Of a stretch of DNA of 64,000 bases, positions 18,702-28,335 are shown piece after piece. This DNA comes from Halothermothrix sp. (GTDB lineage: Bacteria > Bacillota > Halanaerobiia > DY22613). The position numbers and the translations under genes were made by a program. The stretch is taken from the NCBI GenBank assembly GCA_016841825.1, contig JAENYK010000012.1, positions 1 through 64,000 of the forward strand, read 5' to 3'. Positions within the stretch are counted from its first letter, which is position 1, and every line of letters begins with the position of its first letter. Below the pieces are notes generated by a model that saw only the letters and a program-made list of their open reading frames with translations, did not search any database and was not told where the DNA came from.

Positions 18702-19734
18702 ATTAACCTATCGGGATGCAGGTGTCGATATAGATGCCGGAAATGCCGCTGTAGAGCGAATTAAAGGGCTGGTTACCAGAACGCATACACCGGCGGTTCT
18801 GGCTGGTCTGGGTGGTTTTGGTGGGCTTTACGGTCTGGATGTTAAAGGAATGGAAGAACCGGTTCTGGTCTCCGGGACAGATGGAGTGGGGACCAAGATC
18901 AAGATTGCCATGCTGATGAATTGTCATCACACAGTAGGCATTGATCTGGTGGCCATGTGTGTGAATGATATACTGGCCCAGGGGGCAAGACCTCTCTTCT
19001 TTCTCGACTATATTGCAGTTAATAAAGTTGTACCCGAGCAGATTGAAGCCCTGGTCAGCGGTGTAGTAGAGGGCTGCGAACAGGCCGGGTGTGCTCTGAT
19101 CGGTGGTGAGACTGCTGAGATGTCAGATCTGTATCATCCCGGTGAATATGATATGGCTGGATTTGTTGTTGGAATGGTCGATAGAAAGAAAATGATCACT
19201 GGAGAGGAAGTACAAGCCGGAGATCTGCTCTTAGGTCTGCCAAGTTCAGGAATTCATAGTAATGGTTTTACTCTGGCGAGAAAGGTCTTTATGCAAGAAG
19301 AGTCGAACTTGTCGCAAATTTTGCCCGGTGAAGAGAAGACTATTGGTGAATTGTTATTGGCACCGACCAGAATTTACGTCAAGCCTGTGCTGGCTCTGTT
19401 AGATAGATTTAAGATTGGTGGAATAGCCCATATTACCGGTGGTGGACTATTAGAAAATGTGCCCCGGGTGTTTGGGAAAGATCTGCAAGCTCTAATTTAT
19501 GAAGATAGTTGGCCGCGTCCTGCTATTTTTTCGTATATTGAAAATGCGGGTGTCGAAAAGATGGAGATGTATCGGACATTTAACCAGGGAATTGGTCTGG
19601 TTTTAGTGGTCAAACCAGAGGAGCAGTCAGAAATTCAGGAGATGTTAAAAGAAATGAATGAAGAAAGTTTTCTGATTGGTGAGATTGTCCAGAGGAAGGA
19701 AGGGGAAGCTGGATGTGTAATCCGATCCGTTTAG
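18691..19734 (+). CDS. purM: AIR synthetase
   Basis: Closes the imidazole ring, FGAM to AIR, with ATP. The GTG at 18691 is used: ggggagg ends seven bases upstream, and the product then begins with the family-like [17 protein letters not shown] and has 347 residues, the normal size. Other motifs are LVSGTDGVGTKIKIA near residue 53, GGETAEMSDLYHPGEYD near 140 and PSSGIHSNGFTLAR near 185. It overlaps the purF end by 11 bases and purN by 22. Confidence 0.96.
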   Translation: MQDKLTYRDAGVDIDAGNAAVERIKGLVTRTHTPAVLAGLGGFGGLYGLDVKGMEEPVLVSGTDGVGTKIKIAMLMNCHHTVGIDLVAMCVNDILAQGARPLFFLDYIAVNKVVPEQIEALVSGVVEGCEQAGCALIGGETAEMSDLYHPGEYDMAGFVVGMVDRKKMITGEEVQAGDLLLGLPSSGIHSNGFTLARKVFMQEESNLSQILPGEEKTIGELLLAPTRIYVKPVLALLDRFKIGGIAHITGGGLLENVPRVFGKDLQALIYEDSWPRPAIFSYIENAGVEKMEMYRTFNQGIGLVLVVKPEEQSEIQEMLKEMNEESFLIGEIVQRKEGEAGCVIRSV

Positions 19735-20327
19735 CAGTCTTAGTTTCCGGAAATGGTACAAACCTGCAGGCATTTATTGATGCCATTCAGCTGGGTGAAC
19801 TTAATGCTCAGATAGCAGTAGTACTCAGTGATAATCCTGACGCCTATGCTCTGGAAAGGGCGAATGGGGGAGGTATACCAGTTCAATCTATCTGTCGGAA
19901 AGATTTTCTATCGAAAGAAGCTTATGAGTTAGAAATGGTGGAGATAATCCAGAGAAAAGCAGTTGACCTGATCTTGCTGGCAGGCTTTATGCGTATCTTA
20001 TCTCCGACATTTTTGCGGAATTTTCCTCAAAAGGTGCTAAATATTCACCCATCATTACTTCCTGCTTTTAAAGGTTTAGATGCTCAGGGACAGGCTCTGA
20101 ATTATGGAGTTAAACTGTCGGGTTGTACGGTTCACTTTGTGGACGAAGGTATGGATACTGGCCCAATAATTCAACAGGCTGTGGTTCCGGTTTTACCAGG
20201 TGATACGAGAGAAGAACTTGCTTTACGGATCCAAAAAGAAGAACATCGGATTTTTCTGGAAGCGGTCAAACTTTATCAGGCAGGCAAGTTAAAGATAGAG
20301 GGTAGACGGGTTAAAATTATGGATTAA
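19713..20327 (+). CDS. purN: GAR transformylase (10-formyl-THF dependent)
   Basis: Transfers a formyl group from 10-formyltetrahydrofolate to GAR. The 204-residue protein has LVSGNGTNLQA near residue 10 (phosphate loop), NIHPSLLPAFKG near 107 with the catalytic Asn and His, and GCTVHFVDEGMDTGPII near 132 with the catalytic Asp. Its start lies inside purM; aaggaagggg supplies the ribosome site. Confidence 0.96.
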   Translation: MCNPIRLAVLVSGNGTNLQAFIDAIQLGELNAQIAVVLSDNPDAYALERANGGGIPVQSICRKDFLSKEAYELEMVEIIQRKAVDLILLAGFMRILSPTFLRNFPQKVLNIHPSLLPAFKGLDAQGQALNYGVKLSGCTVHFVDEGMDTGPIIQQAVVPVLPGDTREELALRIQKEEHRIFLEAVKLYQAGKLKIEGRRVKIMD

Positions 20328-20392
20328 TGTAGTTAATACGAACTTTCTCTTCAGAAATGTCATTAAAAACTTCCGGAAGGGGGAATAGATGA

Positions 20393-21964
20393 ATGAGACG
20401 TGCGATAATTAGTGTTTCTAATAAGAATGGTATTGTAGATTTTGCCAGAGGATTACGTGATCTGGGAATTGAAATAATCTCCACAGGAGGTACAGCAAAA
20501 ATTTTGCAGAATGCCGGTATTGAGATTATTAAAATATCTGATGTGACCAAGTTCCCTGAGATGATGGATGGGCGGGTTAAGACACTGCATCCTAACATTC
20601 ATGGTGGAATTCTGGCCCGTCGTTCTAATAAAGAAGATTTAAAACAATTAAAAGAGTTGGATATTGAGACTATTGACCTGGTTGTGGTAAACCTCTATCC
20701 TTTTGCTGAGACAATTGCCCGGACGGGCGTGAGCTTAGATGAGGCATTGGAGAATATAGATATTGGCGGCCCATCGATGATTCGGGCTGCTGCCAAAAAC
20801 TTTAAAGATGTAGCTGTAGTTGTGGATCAACAGGATTATTCAGATATTTTGGGAGAATTAAAAGACACGGGTCAGTTAAGCTCGACTACCAGAATGCACC
20901 TGGCTGCCAAAGCCTTTAATCATACAGCTAACTATGACAGCATGATCGATAATTATTTTGCCAATCTTTTAAAAGAGGGAACCACAGAAACCTTCCCACA
21001 GCGTTTACAGGTACGATTAGAAAAGGTCATGGATCTACGCTATGGGGAAAATCCTCATCAGAGTGCAGCTTTATATCGGGAGATGGGTGGGATAACAGTT
21101 AGCTCTGTCAGTACAGCCAGACAGTTACATGGTAAAGAGTTATCCTTTAATAATTTGAATGATGCTAATGGTGCTCTCGAATTGGTAAGAGAGTTTACTC
21201 AACCGGCAGCTGTGGTAATTAAACATGCCAATCCCTGTGGCGCAGCCATAGGCAGTACTCTGGCAGAAGCCTATGACAAAGCTTATGCCGGAGATCCTCT
21301 GTCTGCATATGGGTCTGTTGTAGCCGTTAATCGTCCTGTGGATGTGGCTACTGCAGAAATTATGACATCTGGCAATAAATTTATAGAGATTATTCTGGCT
21401 CCTACTTATGAGGAGGAAGCTTTACAGATGCTGCAAAAACGTTGGAAGAATGTACGAATTATGGAGGTAGGGGAGATCGTACCATATAGTAAACTGCCTT
21501 CAACTATGACCCTCTGGGATATGAAACGGATTCAAGGTGGTCTATTAATTCAGGATCTGGATAAAGAAGTCTTAGGGACGGGAATGAAGGTGGTGACCGA
21601 TCGTGAACCGGCGGGTCAGCTGCTTTCTGATTTAGAGTTTGCCTGGAAAGTATGTAAACATGTCAAATCTAATGCAATAACTCTGGCCAGAGATGGAATG
21701 TTAGTTGGAGTAGGAGCAGGGCAGATGAGTCGTGTTGATTCGATGAAGATAGCTATTATGAAAGCCGGTGAACGAGTTAAAGATGCAGTTGCGGCGTCAG
21801 ATGCTTTCTTTCCTTTCAGAGATGGTGTTGATGAAGCGGGCAATGCCGGTGTAGTCGCCGTAATTCAGCCAGGTGGTTCGATTAGAGATGATGAAGTAAT
21901 TTCTGCCTGTAATCAACTGAATATGGCGATGATCTTCACTGAAATGCGCCATTTTAAGCATTAA
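20393..21964 (+). CDS. purH: Bifunctional AICAR transformylase / IMP cyclohydrolase
   Basis: Performs the last two steps to IMP. The N-terminal cyclohydrolase has SVSNKNGIVDFARGL, ISTGGTAK and GRVKTLHP (residues 6-70); the C-terminal transformylase has DLRYGENPHQSAALY near 210 and VIKHANPCGAA near 280 with the catalytic Lys-His. Length 523 is normal. A second ATG at 20389 is in another frame and codes nothing; aggggg favours 20393. Last gene of the operon. purD, which commonly follows purH, lies instead at 975. Confidence 0.97.
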   Translation: MRRAIISVSNKNGIVDFARGLRDLGIEIISTGGTAKILQNAGIEIIKISDVTKFPEMMDGRVKTLHPNIHGGILARRSNKEDLKQLKELDIETIDLVVVNLYPFAETIARTGVSLDEALENIDIGGPSMIRAAAKNFKDVAVVVDQQDYSDILGELKDTGQLSSTTRMHLAAKAFNHTANYDSMIDNYFANLLKEGTTETFPQRLQVRLEKVMDLRYGENPHQSAALYREMGGITVSSVSTARQLHGKELSFNNLNDANGALELVREFTQPAAVVIKHANPCGAAIGSTLAEAYDKAYAGDPLSAYGSVVAVNRPVDVATAEIMTSGNKFIEIILAPTYEEEALQMLQKRWKNVRIMEVGEIVPYSKLPSTMTLWDMKRIQGGLLIQDLDKEVLGTGMKVVTDREPAGQLLSDLEFAWKVCKHVKSNAITLARDGMLVGVGAGQMSRVDSMKIAIMKAGERVKDAVAASDAFFPFRDGVDEAGNAGVVAVIQPGGSIRDDEVISACNQLNMAMIFTEMRHFKH

Positions 21965-22001
21965 GTTAATCTATGATGGTATAAAACTTTACCGAAAGTA
22001 C

Positions 22002-22031
22002 AAAAGCATGGGAATAGAAACCCATGCTTTT
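22002..22031. terminator. Bidirectional terminator after purH
   Basis: AAAAGCATGGG (22002-22012) pairs with CCCATGCTTTT (22021-22031). It separates the converging purH and ferritin-like genes. Confidence 0.85.
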
Positions 22032-22062
22032 ATAGTTGGTATCAACATTTATTGGATCCAGG

Positions 22063-22515
22063 TTACTTTTGATTCTGCTGCTCTTTTAGTTCATTAGCTT
22101 TCCTGGATAGCCAGGCCATATGTAAATCTTCATCGATTAAATTATCCCATAATAGTTTATAAAGACCGGGATCGTCTTTGACCTCTTCTATGGCTTTCTT
22201 GTAATCGCTAATCGCCTTCTGTTCCAGAAGCATATTAACTGTAAGAATTTTTCCCAGATCTACTTTATCTGTCATTATACTTGCAATTGTTCCTGTGATG
22301 GGTTTAATTATATCCCCCAATTTGGTAGGAACACCACCCATTAGTTCAATTTTTTTGGAGATGTTAACCACATGATTTTGTTCAATGATAGCTAATCTTT
22401 CCAAAGTTTTTTTCACATATATATCATCTACCTGTTTACTTTGTGAGGTATATAATTCTACCTGACTAACCTCAAAAGTATAAAACCAGTTCAATTTTTT
22501 AATGAAATTGTCCAT
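22063..22515 (-). CDS. Ferritin-like domain protein
   Basis: A 150-residue, largely helical protein with no signal peptide. Acidic and histidine residues recur in the spacing of a diiron four-helix bundle: FEVSQVELY (residues 14-22), ERLAIIEQNHV with E-x-x-H, LLEQKAISDYKKAI, and LIDEDLHMAWL with a second E-x-x-H. This fits the ferritin-like/COQ7-like group of clostridia, for which peroxide or iron handling is the usual guess. A caaggagag ribosome site lies upstream on the minus strand. Monocistronic. Exact function is not known. Confidence 0.7.
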   Translation of the reverse strand: MDNFIKKLNWFYTFEVSQVELYTSQSKQVDDIYVKKTLERLAIIEQNHVVNISKKIELMGGVPTKLGDIIKPITGTIASIMTDKVDLGKILTVNMLLEQKAISDYKKAIEEVKDDPGLYKLLWDNLIDEDLHMAWLSRKANELKEQQNQK

Positions 22516-22885
22516 AGCGTACTCTCCTTGTGGTCTAATTTTAATTTTCTTCTCTCGTGTATAATATTATCCCAAATCGTAAAATATCATGCAATTTGAG
22601 GTTTGTTGCTAATGACAACTTTTTATACACAGAAATTCAAGTTAATTTGATTGAATTGAATGAACGCTAAGATAGAGGTCATGGTTATTTTTTTATTGAA
22701 AAAGCCCCTGACACGCTTGTCATATTTAAAATTTTTTTGACAATAAAAGGGGAAAATAAAAAAATTTTTACGGATAAAAAGGAAATAAGAGAGAAACGTA
22801 GAATATTATTTCTAAGACAAAAGTCCCCATTTGTAATCCAAAAAGCAGGACTAGGGTCACTTTAATTAAAAAGAGGTGTTAGCAT
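22516..22885. other. AT-rich gap between divergent small genes
   Basis: No gene is visible. A TTGACA (22737-22742) occurs without a convincing -10, and GCCCCTGAC at about 22704 could pair with AGGGG near 22750. Otherwise only AT-rich sequence. Confidence 0.5.
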
Positions 22886-23119
22886 ATGTGCTGTCCGCTA
22901 ACTTATCAAAGGGTGATTACCCAGGGGAATCTTGTTCTGAAATATTTTTCTAAAACTATAAACAGCAGTTGTTGTTGGTATGCATTTAAAGAGGCTAATA
23001 TCGCCTTTGAAGTTCTGACATCTTCTGATAAGCAGGAGATTATCGCTGTTTATAAAGATGGGAATCTGGTTTATCTGAATAAGAATCTGTTGAGATCACC
23101 ACTTGTACTCTCAAATTAA
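22886..23119 (+). CDS. Small unknown protein (77 residues)
   Basis: An ATG frame with agaggtg nine bases upstream and a terminator-like hairpin downstream, so likely a real gene. It starts MCCPLTYQRVI and has four cysteines in two CC pairs (residues 2-3 and 29-30), then a beta-rich tail DKQEIIAVYKDGNLVYLNK. No family is recognised. The cysteine pairs could bind metal or be redox active; that is only a suggestion. Confidence 0.5.
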   Translation: MCCPLTYQRVITQGNLVLKYFSKTINSSCCWYAFKEANIAFEVLTSSDKQEIIAVYKDGNLVYLNKNLLRSPLVLSN

Positions 23120-23208
23120 TTAAGAGATTTGGCATGTTTAATTAATTTGGTGAATTGTGTACTTGCAAAACAAAGAAGATTGTTACAAAACTAATCCTTG
23201 TAAGCTAG

Positions 23209-23239
23209 AACCTGCCTGGGAAGAATGGCAGGTTTTTTT
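23209..23239 (+). terminator. Terminator after the 77-residue gene
   Basis: AACCTGCC (23209-23216) pairs with GGCAGGTT (23227-23234) followed by TTTTT. Confidence 0.8.
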
Positions 23240-23365
23240 CTGATTGGGGAACGATATGTATACAGGAAGAGAATAGACATGCAGATTGGTTTATTATCCA
23301 TGGTTTGACACCAATTCAGGAGTTTATTATAATTTGAGTATATGGAGAAAAAAGGAGGAAGTGCA

Positions 23366-24031
23366 GTGAAAATTTTAATTGTTGATGATGATCAGAATCT
23401 TTGTAAACTGATGAGAATATATTTGAAGAATGCAGGTTTCGAGATTGTAGAGGCTAAGGATGGTATTCAGGCATTGGAAGTATTTCGTAAAGAGAGACCC
23501 GATCTGGTTATTTTGGATATTATGATTCCCTATATGGATGGGTGGCAGGTCTGTGAACAACTTCGGCGGGAATCTGAGGTTTCGATAATTATGCTTACAG
23601 CCAAGGATACTAAAGATGACAAAATTAAGGGGTTAGAACTGGGAGGGGATATTTATTTGACCAAACCATTTGACCCGGATGAATTAGTAGCACAGGTGAA
23701 AGCGGTTTTTCGGCGAATGGGCGGAAAGGAAGTCAACATATTGCAGTTTCCGGGATTGGTAATTAATCATGACCAGTTCCGGGTGGAATTAGTGGATGAG
23801 GAGTTAAAACTATCCCCCAAAGAATTTGAACTACTCTGGTTTTTGGCTTCCCATCACGGACAAGTTTTCTCCAGAGAACATCTTCTTGATCAGATCTGGG
23901 GTTTTGATTTTTACGGTGGTAGTCGGACAGTAGATAGTCATATCAACCGCTTGCGGGAAAAATTTGGTCAAGCGGGGGATAGATATATCAAAACTGTCTG
24001 GGGCGTCGGTTATAAATTTGAGGTAGATTAG
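23366..24031 (+). CDS. OmpR/PhoP-family response regulator
   Basis: Cytosolic transcription regulator of 222 residues. The receiver domain has Asp7-Asp8 and phosphoacceptor Asp51 (ILDIMIPYMDGW); the C-terminal winged helix (about 130-220) has SPKEFELLWFLA and SRTVDSHINRLREKF. The GTG at 23366 with aaaggagg seven bases upstream is preferred over an ATG at 23342, giving VKILIVDDD at the N-terminus. The usual GADDYLTKPF segment reads GGDIYLTKPF, a minor change around the conserved lysine. It is co-transcribed with the sensor kinase two bases later. PhoP-like control of the Pho-box before pstS is possible but not shown. Confidence 0.92.
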   Translation: MKILIVDDDQNLCKLMRIYLKNAGFEIVEAKDGIQALEVFRKERPDLVILDIMIPYMDGWQVCEQLRRESEVSIIMLTAKDTKDDKIKGLELGGDIYLTKPFDPDELVAQVKAVFRRMGGKEVNILQFPGLVINHDQFRVELVDEELKLSPKEFELLWFLASHHGQVFSREHLLDQIWGFDFYGGSRTVDSHINRLREKFGQAGDRYIKTVWGVGYKFEVD

Positions 24032-24033
24032 CC

Positions 24034-25464
24034 ATGATTCAGAGTTTATTTGAAAAACTGATGGTTCGGTTTACGGCTTTGATTGTCATAATACTTTTGG
24101 TATTGAGTTTTTCGGTAACATATCTATTTGAGAATTATTATTTTGAGGCTAAGAAGGACGAGTTTTTTACATTGGGTCAGAAATTGGCTGCCATAGTTGC
24201 AGATACTCTGGCTAAAGGGAATTATTTCTATACTGTATCTGCTATGTCTCAGGTCGATATGGTATTACAGATGATTGATGAGAAGGTCTGGTTTACCGAT
24301 ACTGAAGGAATGATTAAGGCGGCTAATGCAGGTGAAAAATGGCTGGGAATGCAGTTACAGAAAGAAGCTATCGCCCAGGTACTTCGGGGGAACATGGTAG
24401 CTATGCGGGGTAAAGTCGAGTTTTTTGAAGAACCTGTCCTGATGGTGGCTGTCCCGATTTCTATTCAGGATCCTATCGCCAGAACGATAAGAGTTGAAGG
24501 AGCTGTCTTTGTCTATAGCCCGATCGCCGGAATTGTGGGAATTATTCAAAAGTTACGCCAGCTGTTAATCTTTTTAGGGTTGGGAGTATTGGCTTTGTCA
24601 GTAATAATCAGTTATCAGTTCTCCAAGTCTATCTCCAAACCGCTGAAGAGTATCAGTTCTGCAGCAATCAAAATGGCAGATGGGAAATATGATGTTCAGG
24701 TAGATGTTACCAGTAAAGATGAGATAGGTCGGTTGGCGGAGAATTTTAATTTTCTGGTGAAGAAGTTAGAGGATAATGTAAGAATGCAGCGTGAGTTTGT
24801 CGCCAATGTTTCCCATGAATTGCGAACACCTTTGACTTCAATTAGAGGATATATTAAGGCATTACGGGATGGTGTCTATGAAGATGAAGATTCACCTACA
24901 GAGTATTGTAATATAGTTATGGACGAAGTTGATCGGATGAATCGCCTGGTGACCGATCTGTTGGATCTCTCGAAAATAGAGAGTGGTATTATTGCTTTTA
25001 AGTTGAGAGAATTTGATGTAGAAGATCTATTGAAAAGGACTATAGGAAGCATGGGCTCAATCCTGTCTAAAGGAAATTATCAGGTGGAATTCCAACTTCA
25101 AGACAGTTTAGCACAGGCCTGGGGTGATCCTGATCGAATCGGGCAGGTTTTGATCAATCTGGTGAGAAATGCAGTTAAGCATTCAGAATATGGTTCCAGG
25201 ATCTGGATTAGAGCCAGGGAAGAGCATAAACTGATCAGAATAGAGGTAGAGGATGAAGGGACAGGTATTCCGGAGAATGAGTTGGAACATATCTGGAATC
25301 GCTTTCACAAAGTTGATAAAGCCCGTACCCGTGGCGAGGAGGAAGGTACAGGTTTGGGTTTAGCTATCGTAAAAGAGATTATTGATCGTCATGAAGGTAC
25401 CGTAGATGTCAAGAGTGTGGTTGGTGAAGGATCGGTATTCAGTTTTACTTTGCAGAAGGCATAG
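24034..25464 (+). CDS. Membrane sensor histidine kinase
   Basis: Partner of the adjacent response regulator; 476 residues. Membrane helix 1 at about 11-33, extracytoplasmic sensor of some 140 residues, helix 2 at about 177-195, HAMP at 197-249, HisKA with His261 in SHELRTPLTSIRGY, and the ATPase domain with NLVRNAVKHS, DEGTGIP and GTGLGLAIVKEI. All catalytic boxes are intact. The layout and the phosphoacceptor region resemble PhoR/ResE-type kinases. The signal sensed cannot be read from the sequence. No other target gene lies next to the pair. Confidence 0.92.
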   Translation: MIQSLFEKLMVRFTALIVIILLVLSFSVTYLFENYYFEAKKDEFFTLGQKLAAIVADTLAKGNYFYTVSAMSQVDMVLQMIDEKVWFTDTEGMIKAANAGEKWLGMQLQKEAIAQVLRGNMVAMRGKVEFFEEPVLMVAVPISIQDPIARTIRVEGAVFVYSPIAGIVGIIQKLRQLLIFLGLGVLALSVIISYQFSKSISKPLKSISSAAIKMADGKYDVQVDVTSKDEIGRLAENFNFLVKKLEDNVRMQREFVANVSHELRTPLTSIRGYIKALRDGVYEDEDSPTEYCNIVMDEVDRMNRLVTDLLDLSKIESGIIAFKLREFDVEDLLKRTIGSMGSILSKGNYQVEFQLQDSLAQAWGDPDRIGQVLINLVRNAVKHSEYGSRIWIRAREEHKLIRIEVEDEGTGIPENELEHIWNRFHKVDKARTRGEEEGTGLGLAIVKEIIDRHEGTVDVKSVVGEGSVFSFTLQKA

Positions 25465-25546
25465 ATTATTTTAGCCTCAAAAAGGAAATTACTATATTTT
25501 GGCGAATTACTTAATATAAGAAATATTTCCAAAGGAGGTTAAAATA

Positions 25547-26887
25547 ATGAACAAAAAAGCATTTATTCCTGTACTTATATTACTTATAGCGTCTATTTTA
25601 CTGAGTGCCTGTGGTGGTGGAAAATCTTACAATGTATCTGGTAAGGTTACAGATTTGGCAGGCAATGGTCTAGCAGGGGTTAAAATAGTTTTTACTGGTG
25701 GAATTAGTGGTTCTGTGACTACTACAGTAGATGGTAATTGGACGATGGCAGGATTGAAAGGCACAGTTAAGGTTACACCTGTAAAGACAGGTTGGTATTT
25801 TAACCCCGGGAGTCGGACTGTGACCGGTGAGAATACAGGTGTTAATTTTGAAGGTTCTGACCAACCAGAGGGTATGATCAAAACTATGTTAGATAGATAT
25901 TGTGCAGCATTTAATGATAAAGATGCAAATGCAGTTGTTGAATTCTTCCATCCCACGTATTATACAACTCATAACCTGACAGTGGAAGAGCATCTTAATG
26001 AGATAAATAGTGGTTTTGATTCTATTGGCTTGGTGGAGATTAAAAACTATGAATATACACCATTAGAGATTAATGGGGATACTGCAGAAATGGTTCTCCG
26101 TCTGGGGACAGAGTTAAATGATACTGCTGGTGTTGATTATATCTGGGAGATCTCTCTGGAAAGGTTAGGATGGGATTGGTTGATAACTGACAAACAGGAG
26201 ACTGTGTTTGAAGCTTATGTTGAGCGTCCATATATTGAAGAGATGATTGATAACTTCCTGGATGGTGTACAGGATGAAGATATTCAGGTGATTGCTAGCC
26301 TGACCAGTGAGAATTATAGTTATTTGTCCCAGAATAAAGCCGAGTTTTTGGAATATATGGAGGAGCTGTTTGAGCGGTTAACTATCTACAATTATGAGCG
26401 AGAGATAATGAGTATCAATCCTTTCGAAATGGAAAACTTCTATGTTCAGGTAGTGGTGTATGCATATATGTCCACAGATGGATTGGATGGTGACAGAGAG
26501 CTGAAATTCTCCTTTGTCCTGATTAAAGAAGCAGAGCAGTGGAAAGTTCAGTCATTAAGTATTGAAGGAGATCCGATCAAGATATTTGAAACAGAGATAA
26601 CTGAGGATGACGGTGAATCTGACTATATCCCTGTGGATATTGCCATCGCCGGCAGGTATTATTTTGAGACAAGTATTTTGAATGAAGAATGTGATACAGT
26701 ACTGTATCTGTATGCCGCTACTGATCTGGACGAACCTATAGGAGAGAATGATGATATAAGTCCTCCAACGAATCGTTTTTCCTTGGTGGATATAGAGTTA
26801 GAACCGGGTACTTATTATGTGAAGGTGGAAGAATTTGAGAAGGATGATTTTTCATGTAAATTAGTGGTTACCCGGGTTGGGTTATAG
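25547..26887 (+). CDS. Multidomain surface lipoprotein with carboxypeptidase-regulatory-like and PPC-like domains
   Basis: A lipoprotein signal ends in LLSAC (Cys21). Then, in order: a carboxypeptidase-regulatory-like beta domain (residues 27-103; SGKVTDLAGNGLAGVKI), two NTF2-like alpha-beta domains (about 108-220, starting MIKTMLDRYCAAFNDKDANA, and about 225-345, starting IEEMIDNFLDGVQDEDIQV), and a C-terminal domain like the bacterial pre-peptidase (PPC) beta sandwich with DTVLYLYA and LEPGTYYVKVEE. There are no catalytic residues that I recognise. Probably an anchored binding or adhesion protein. A strong aaaggagg site precedes it. Function unknown; domain calls are by eye. Confidence 0.75.
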   Translation: MNKKAFIPVLILLIASILLSACGGGKSYNVSGKVTDLAGNGLAGVKIVFTGGISGSVTTTVDGNWTMAGLKGTVKVTPVKTGWYFNPGSRTVTGENTGVNFEGSDQPEGMIKTMLDRYCAAFNDKDANAVVEFFHPTYYTTHNLTVEEHLNEINSGFDSIGLVEIKNYEYTPLEINGDTAEMVLRLGTELNDTAGVDYIWEISLERLGWDWLITDKQETVFEAYVERPYIEEMIDNFLDGVQDEDIQVIASLTSENYSYLSQNKAEFLEYMEELFERLTIYNYEREIMSINPFEMENFYVQVVVYAYMSTDGLDGDRELKFSFVLIKEAEQWKVQSLSIEGDPIKIFETEITEDDGESDYIPVDIAIAGRYYFETSILNEECDTVLYLYAATDLDEPIGENDDISPPTNRFSLVDIELEPGTYYVKVEEFEKDDFSCKLVVTRVGL

Positions 26888-27257
26888 GATGGATGTTCAT
26901 AGTGGGAGTGACGTAATAGGGACTTTTGGGATTTAACCAGAAGTCCCTATTGTCGTGTTGTATAAGGAAGAACAACAAGCCAGTTCCATCATGTTGATTT
27001 ATTGGCATAGGAAACTTATGAAACATATAAAAGCAACTAGAAGAGAAAATTAAAGCTGAACAAGAAAAGCTCAATATTTGACAAGCCAGGGAACACTGGC
27101 ATATATATGGGCAAAAGATTATGTGAAACGAACTTTCACATCTTTTCTGATACTAATATCCTTTTTGATCAATCAAAAATAAATCGAGTTTGATAGTTGA
27201 TGGTAAAAAGAGAGGTCATAAAGCATAGATAAAAATCATTGAGTAGGAGTGATTTTT
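26888..27257. other. Gap holding a hairpin after the lipoprotein gene
   Basis: AATAGGGACTT (26915-26925) pairs with AAGTCCCTATT (26941-26951), extended inward by TTGG/CCAG; the following bases are not T-rich, so termination is uncertain. The rest is AT-rich with only short open frames (one reads KQLEEKIKAEQEKLNI, probably a gene scrap). Confidence 0.5.
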
Positions 27258-28178
27258 ATGAGATACAAAGCTAAAATTACTTTTCATTTAGAACCTACAA
27301 AAGTCAGTTTAATGCTTAGACATCTTGGGTTTAAAGAGATTGAGGATGACACAATGCAGGTTGTAAATGTTTATACTGATGTGAAGGAATATCTGATTTT
27401 GCTTGATGTACTTCAAAACAATGGTATCCAGTATTCTGAGAAGACAAGTGTTGTCTATTCGAAAAAGGATTTAGATGAAGCAGAATTGTTAGTAATGGCT
27501 CCTTATCATTATTGTGGATATCCTCAGCCAGAAGAGGATAATGGTTATAAAGAGTTTTCTTATGATATGGACTCTGTTTGTCCAACATGTTCTCAAGGAG
27601 CTGTGCAGAATAATTATTTGCGAGTTAAAAAGCTAAAGATGGAGAAGTATCAAATTTCTGCTTTGCACTGGCTATATGAATTTGTAGTAACCGAAGAGCT
27701 TAAAAAGTTGTTGGAAAAGAGTAATTTATCTGGTTTTGAATTCTGGCCACTTATTGATTATAAGAGAGGCATTGAATACGAGGGGTTTTTCCAGTTAAAG
27801 GTGAATGAAATAATGCCTCCTATGAACTCTGAAACATTAATAGTCCCTGCCAAACATGTTAACAGCTGTGAATGCAGGAAAAGAGGATATATATTAGAAG
27901 GGCAGATCAAGTATGATCGAAAGGTTATAGATAGTATTAAGGATTTTAACAAAACAGAAGAATGGTTGGGCGGAGGAAAAACTACATGGCAAAAAATAAT
28001 CGTAACAAAAAAAGTGTATGAATTATTTGTTAAAGAAAAGATAAAAGGTATACAATTTTATCCTATAATTATTATGACTAAGATTATACATCTTAACTGT
28101 GATTACTTATTTACCCTTTTTATTGAAAGGAATGACAAAGATAGACTTATTTTTAAAGAGGGTGTTCACTGTCAATAA
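27258..28178 (+). CDS. Unknown protein with paired cysteine motifs
   Basis: 306 residues from the ATG at 27258 (taggag eight bases upstream; an in-frame GTG at 27249 is less likely). Cys108-Pro-Thr-Cys111 and Cys204-Glu-Cys206 are the only strong motifs; they could form one zinc site. Many aromatic and charged residues, no signal or membrane segment. The pattern of two CxxC-like knuckles in a protein of this size recalls the double-CXXCG proteins found as immunity partners of secreted toxins, but no toxin is adjacent and the match is loose. First of several small unknown genes in an AT-rich island. Confidence 0.55.
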   Translation: MRYKAKITFHLEPTKVSLMLRHLGFKEIEDDTMQVVNVYTDVKEYLILLDVLQNNGIQYSEKTSVVYSKKDLDEAELLVMAPYHYCGYPQPEEDNGYKEFSYDMDSVCPTCSQGAVQNNYLRVKKLKMEKYQISALHWLYEFVVTEELKKLLEKSNLSGFEFWPLIDYKRGIEYEGFFQLKVNEIMPPMNSETLIVPAKHVNSCECRKRGYILEGQIKYDRKVIDSIKDFNKTEEWLGGGKTTWQKIIVTKKVYELFVKEKIKGIQFYPIIIMTKIIHLNCDYLFTLFIERNDKDRLIFKEGVHCQ

Positions 28179-28335
28179 CAAATGTTAGAGTTAATAAAAT
28201 GGATGGCATTATATGTGTTCGAAGAGAAGAAGTATAGGGATGATCCATTAGGAAGAGAAAAAACCTTTTTGGTCCCGATTATCTGAAAAATTCATATAAC
28301 AAGTGATTTACGTGGTTTTTAAAGGGGGATAATTA

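Noticed and set aside
23366-25464. Two-component pair as WalRK because a walJ-htrA pair is present
   Set aside because: The pair is 34 kb from walJ-htrA and the kinase lacks a visible PAS domain between HAMP and HisKA, so WalRK is not supported.
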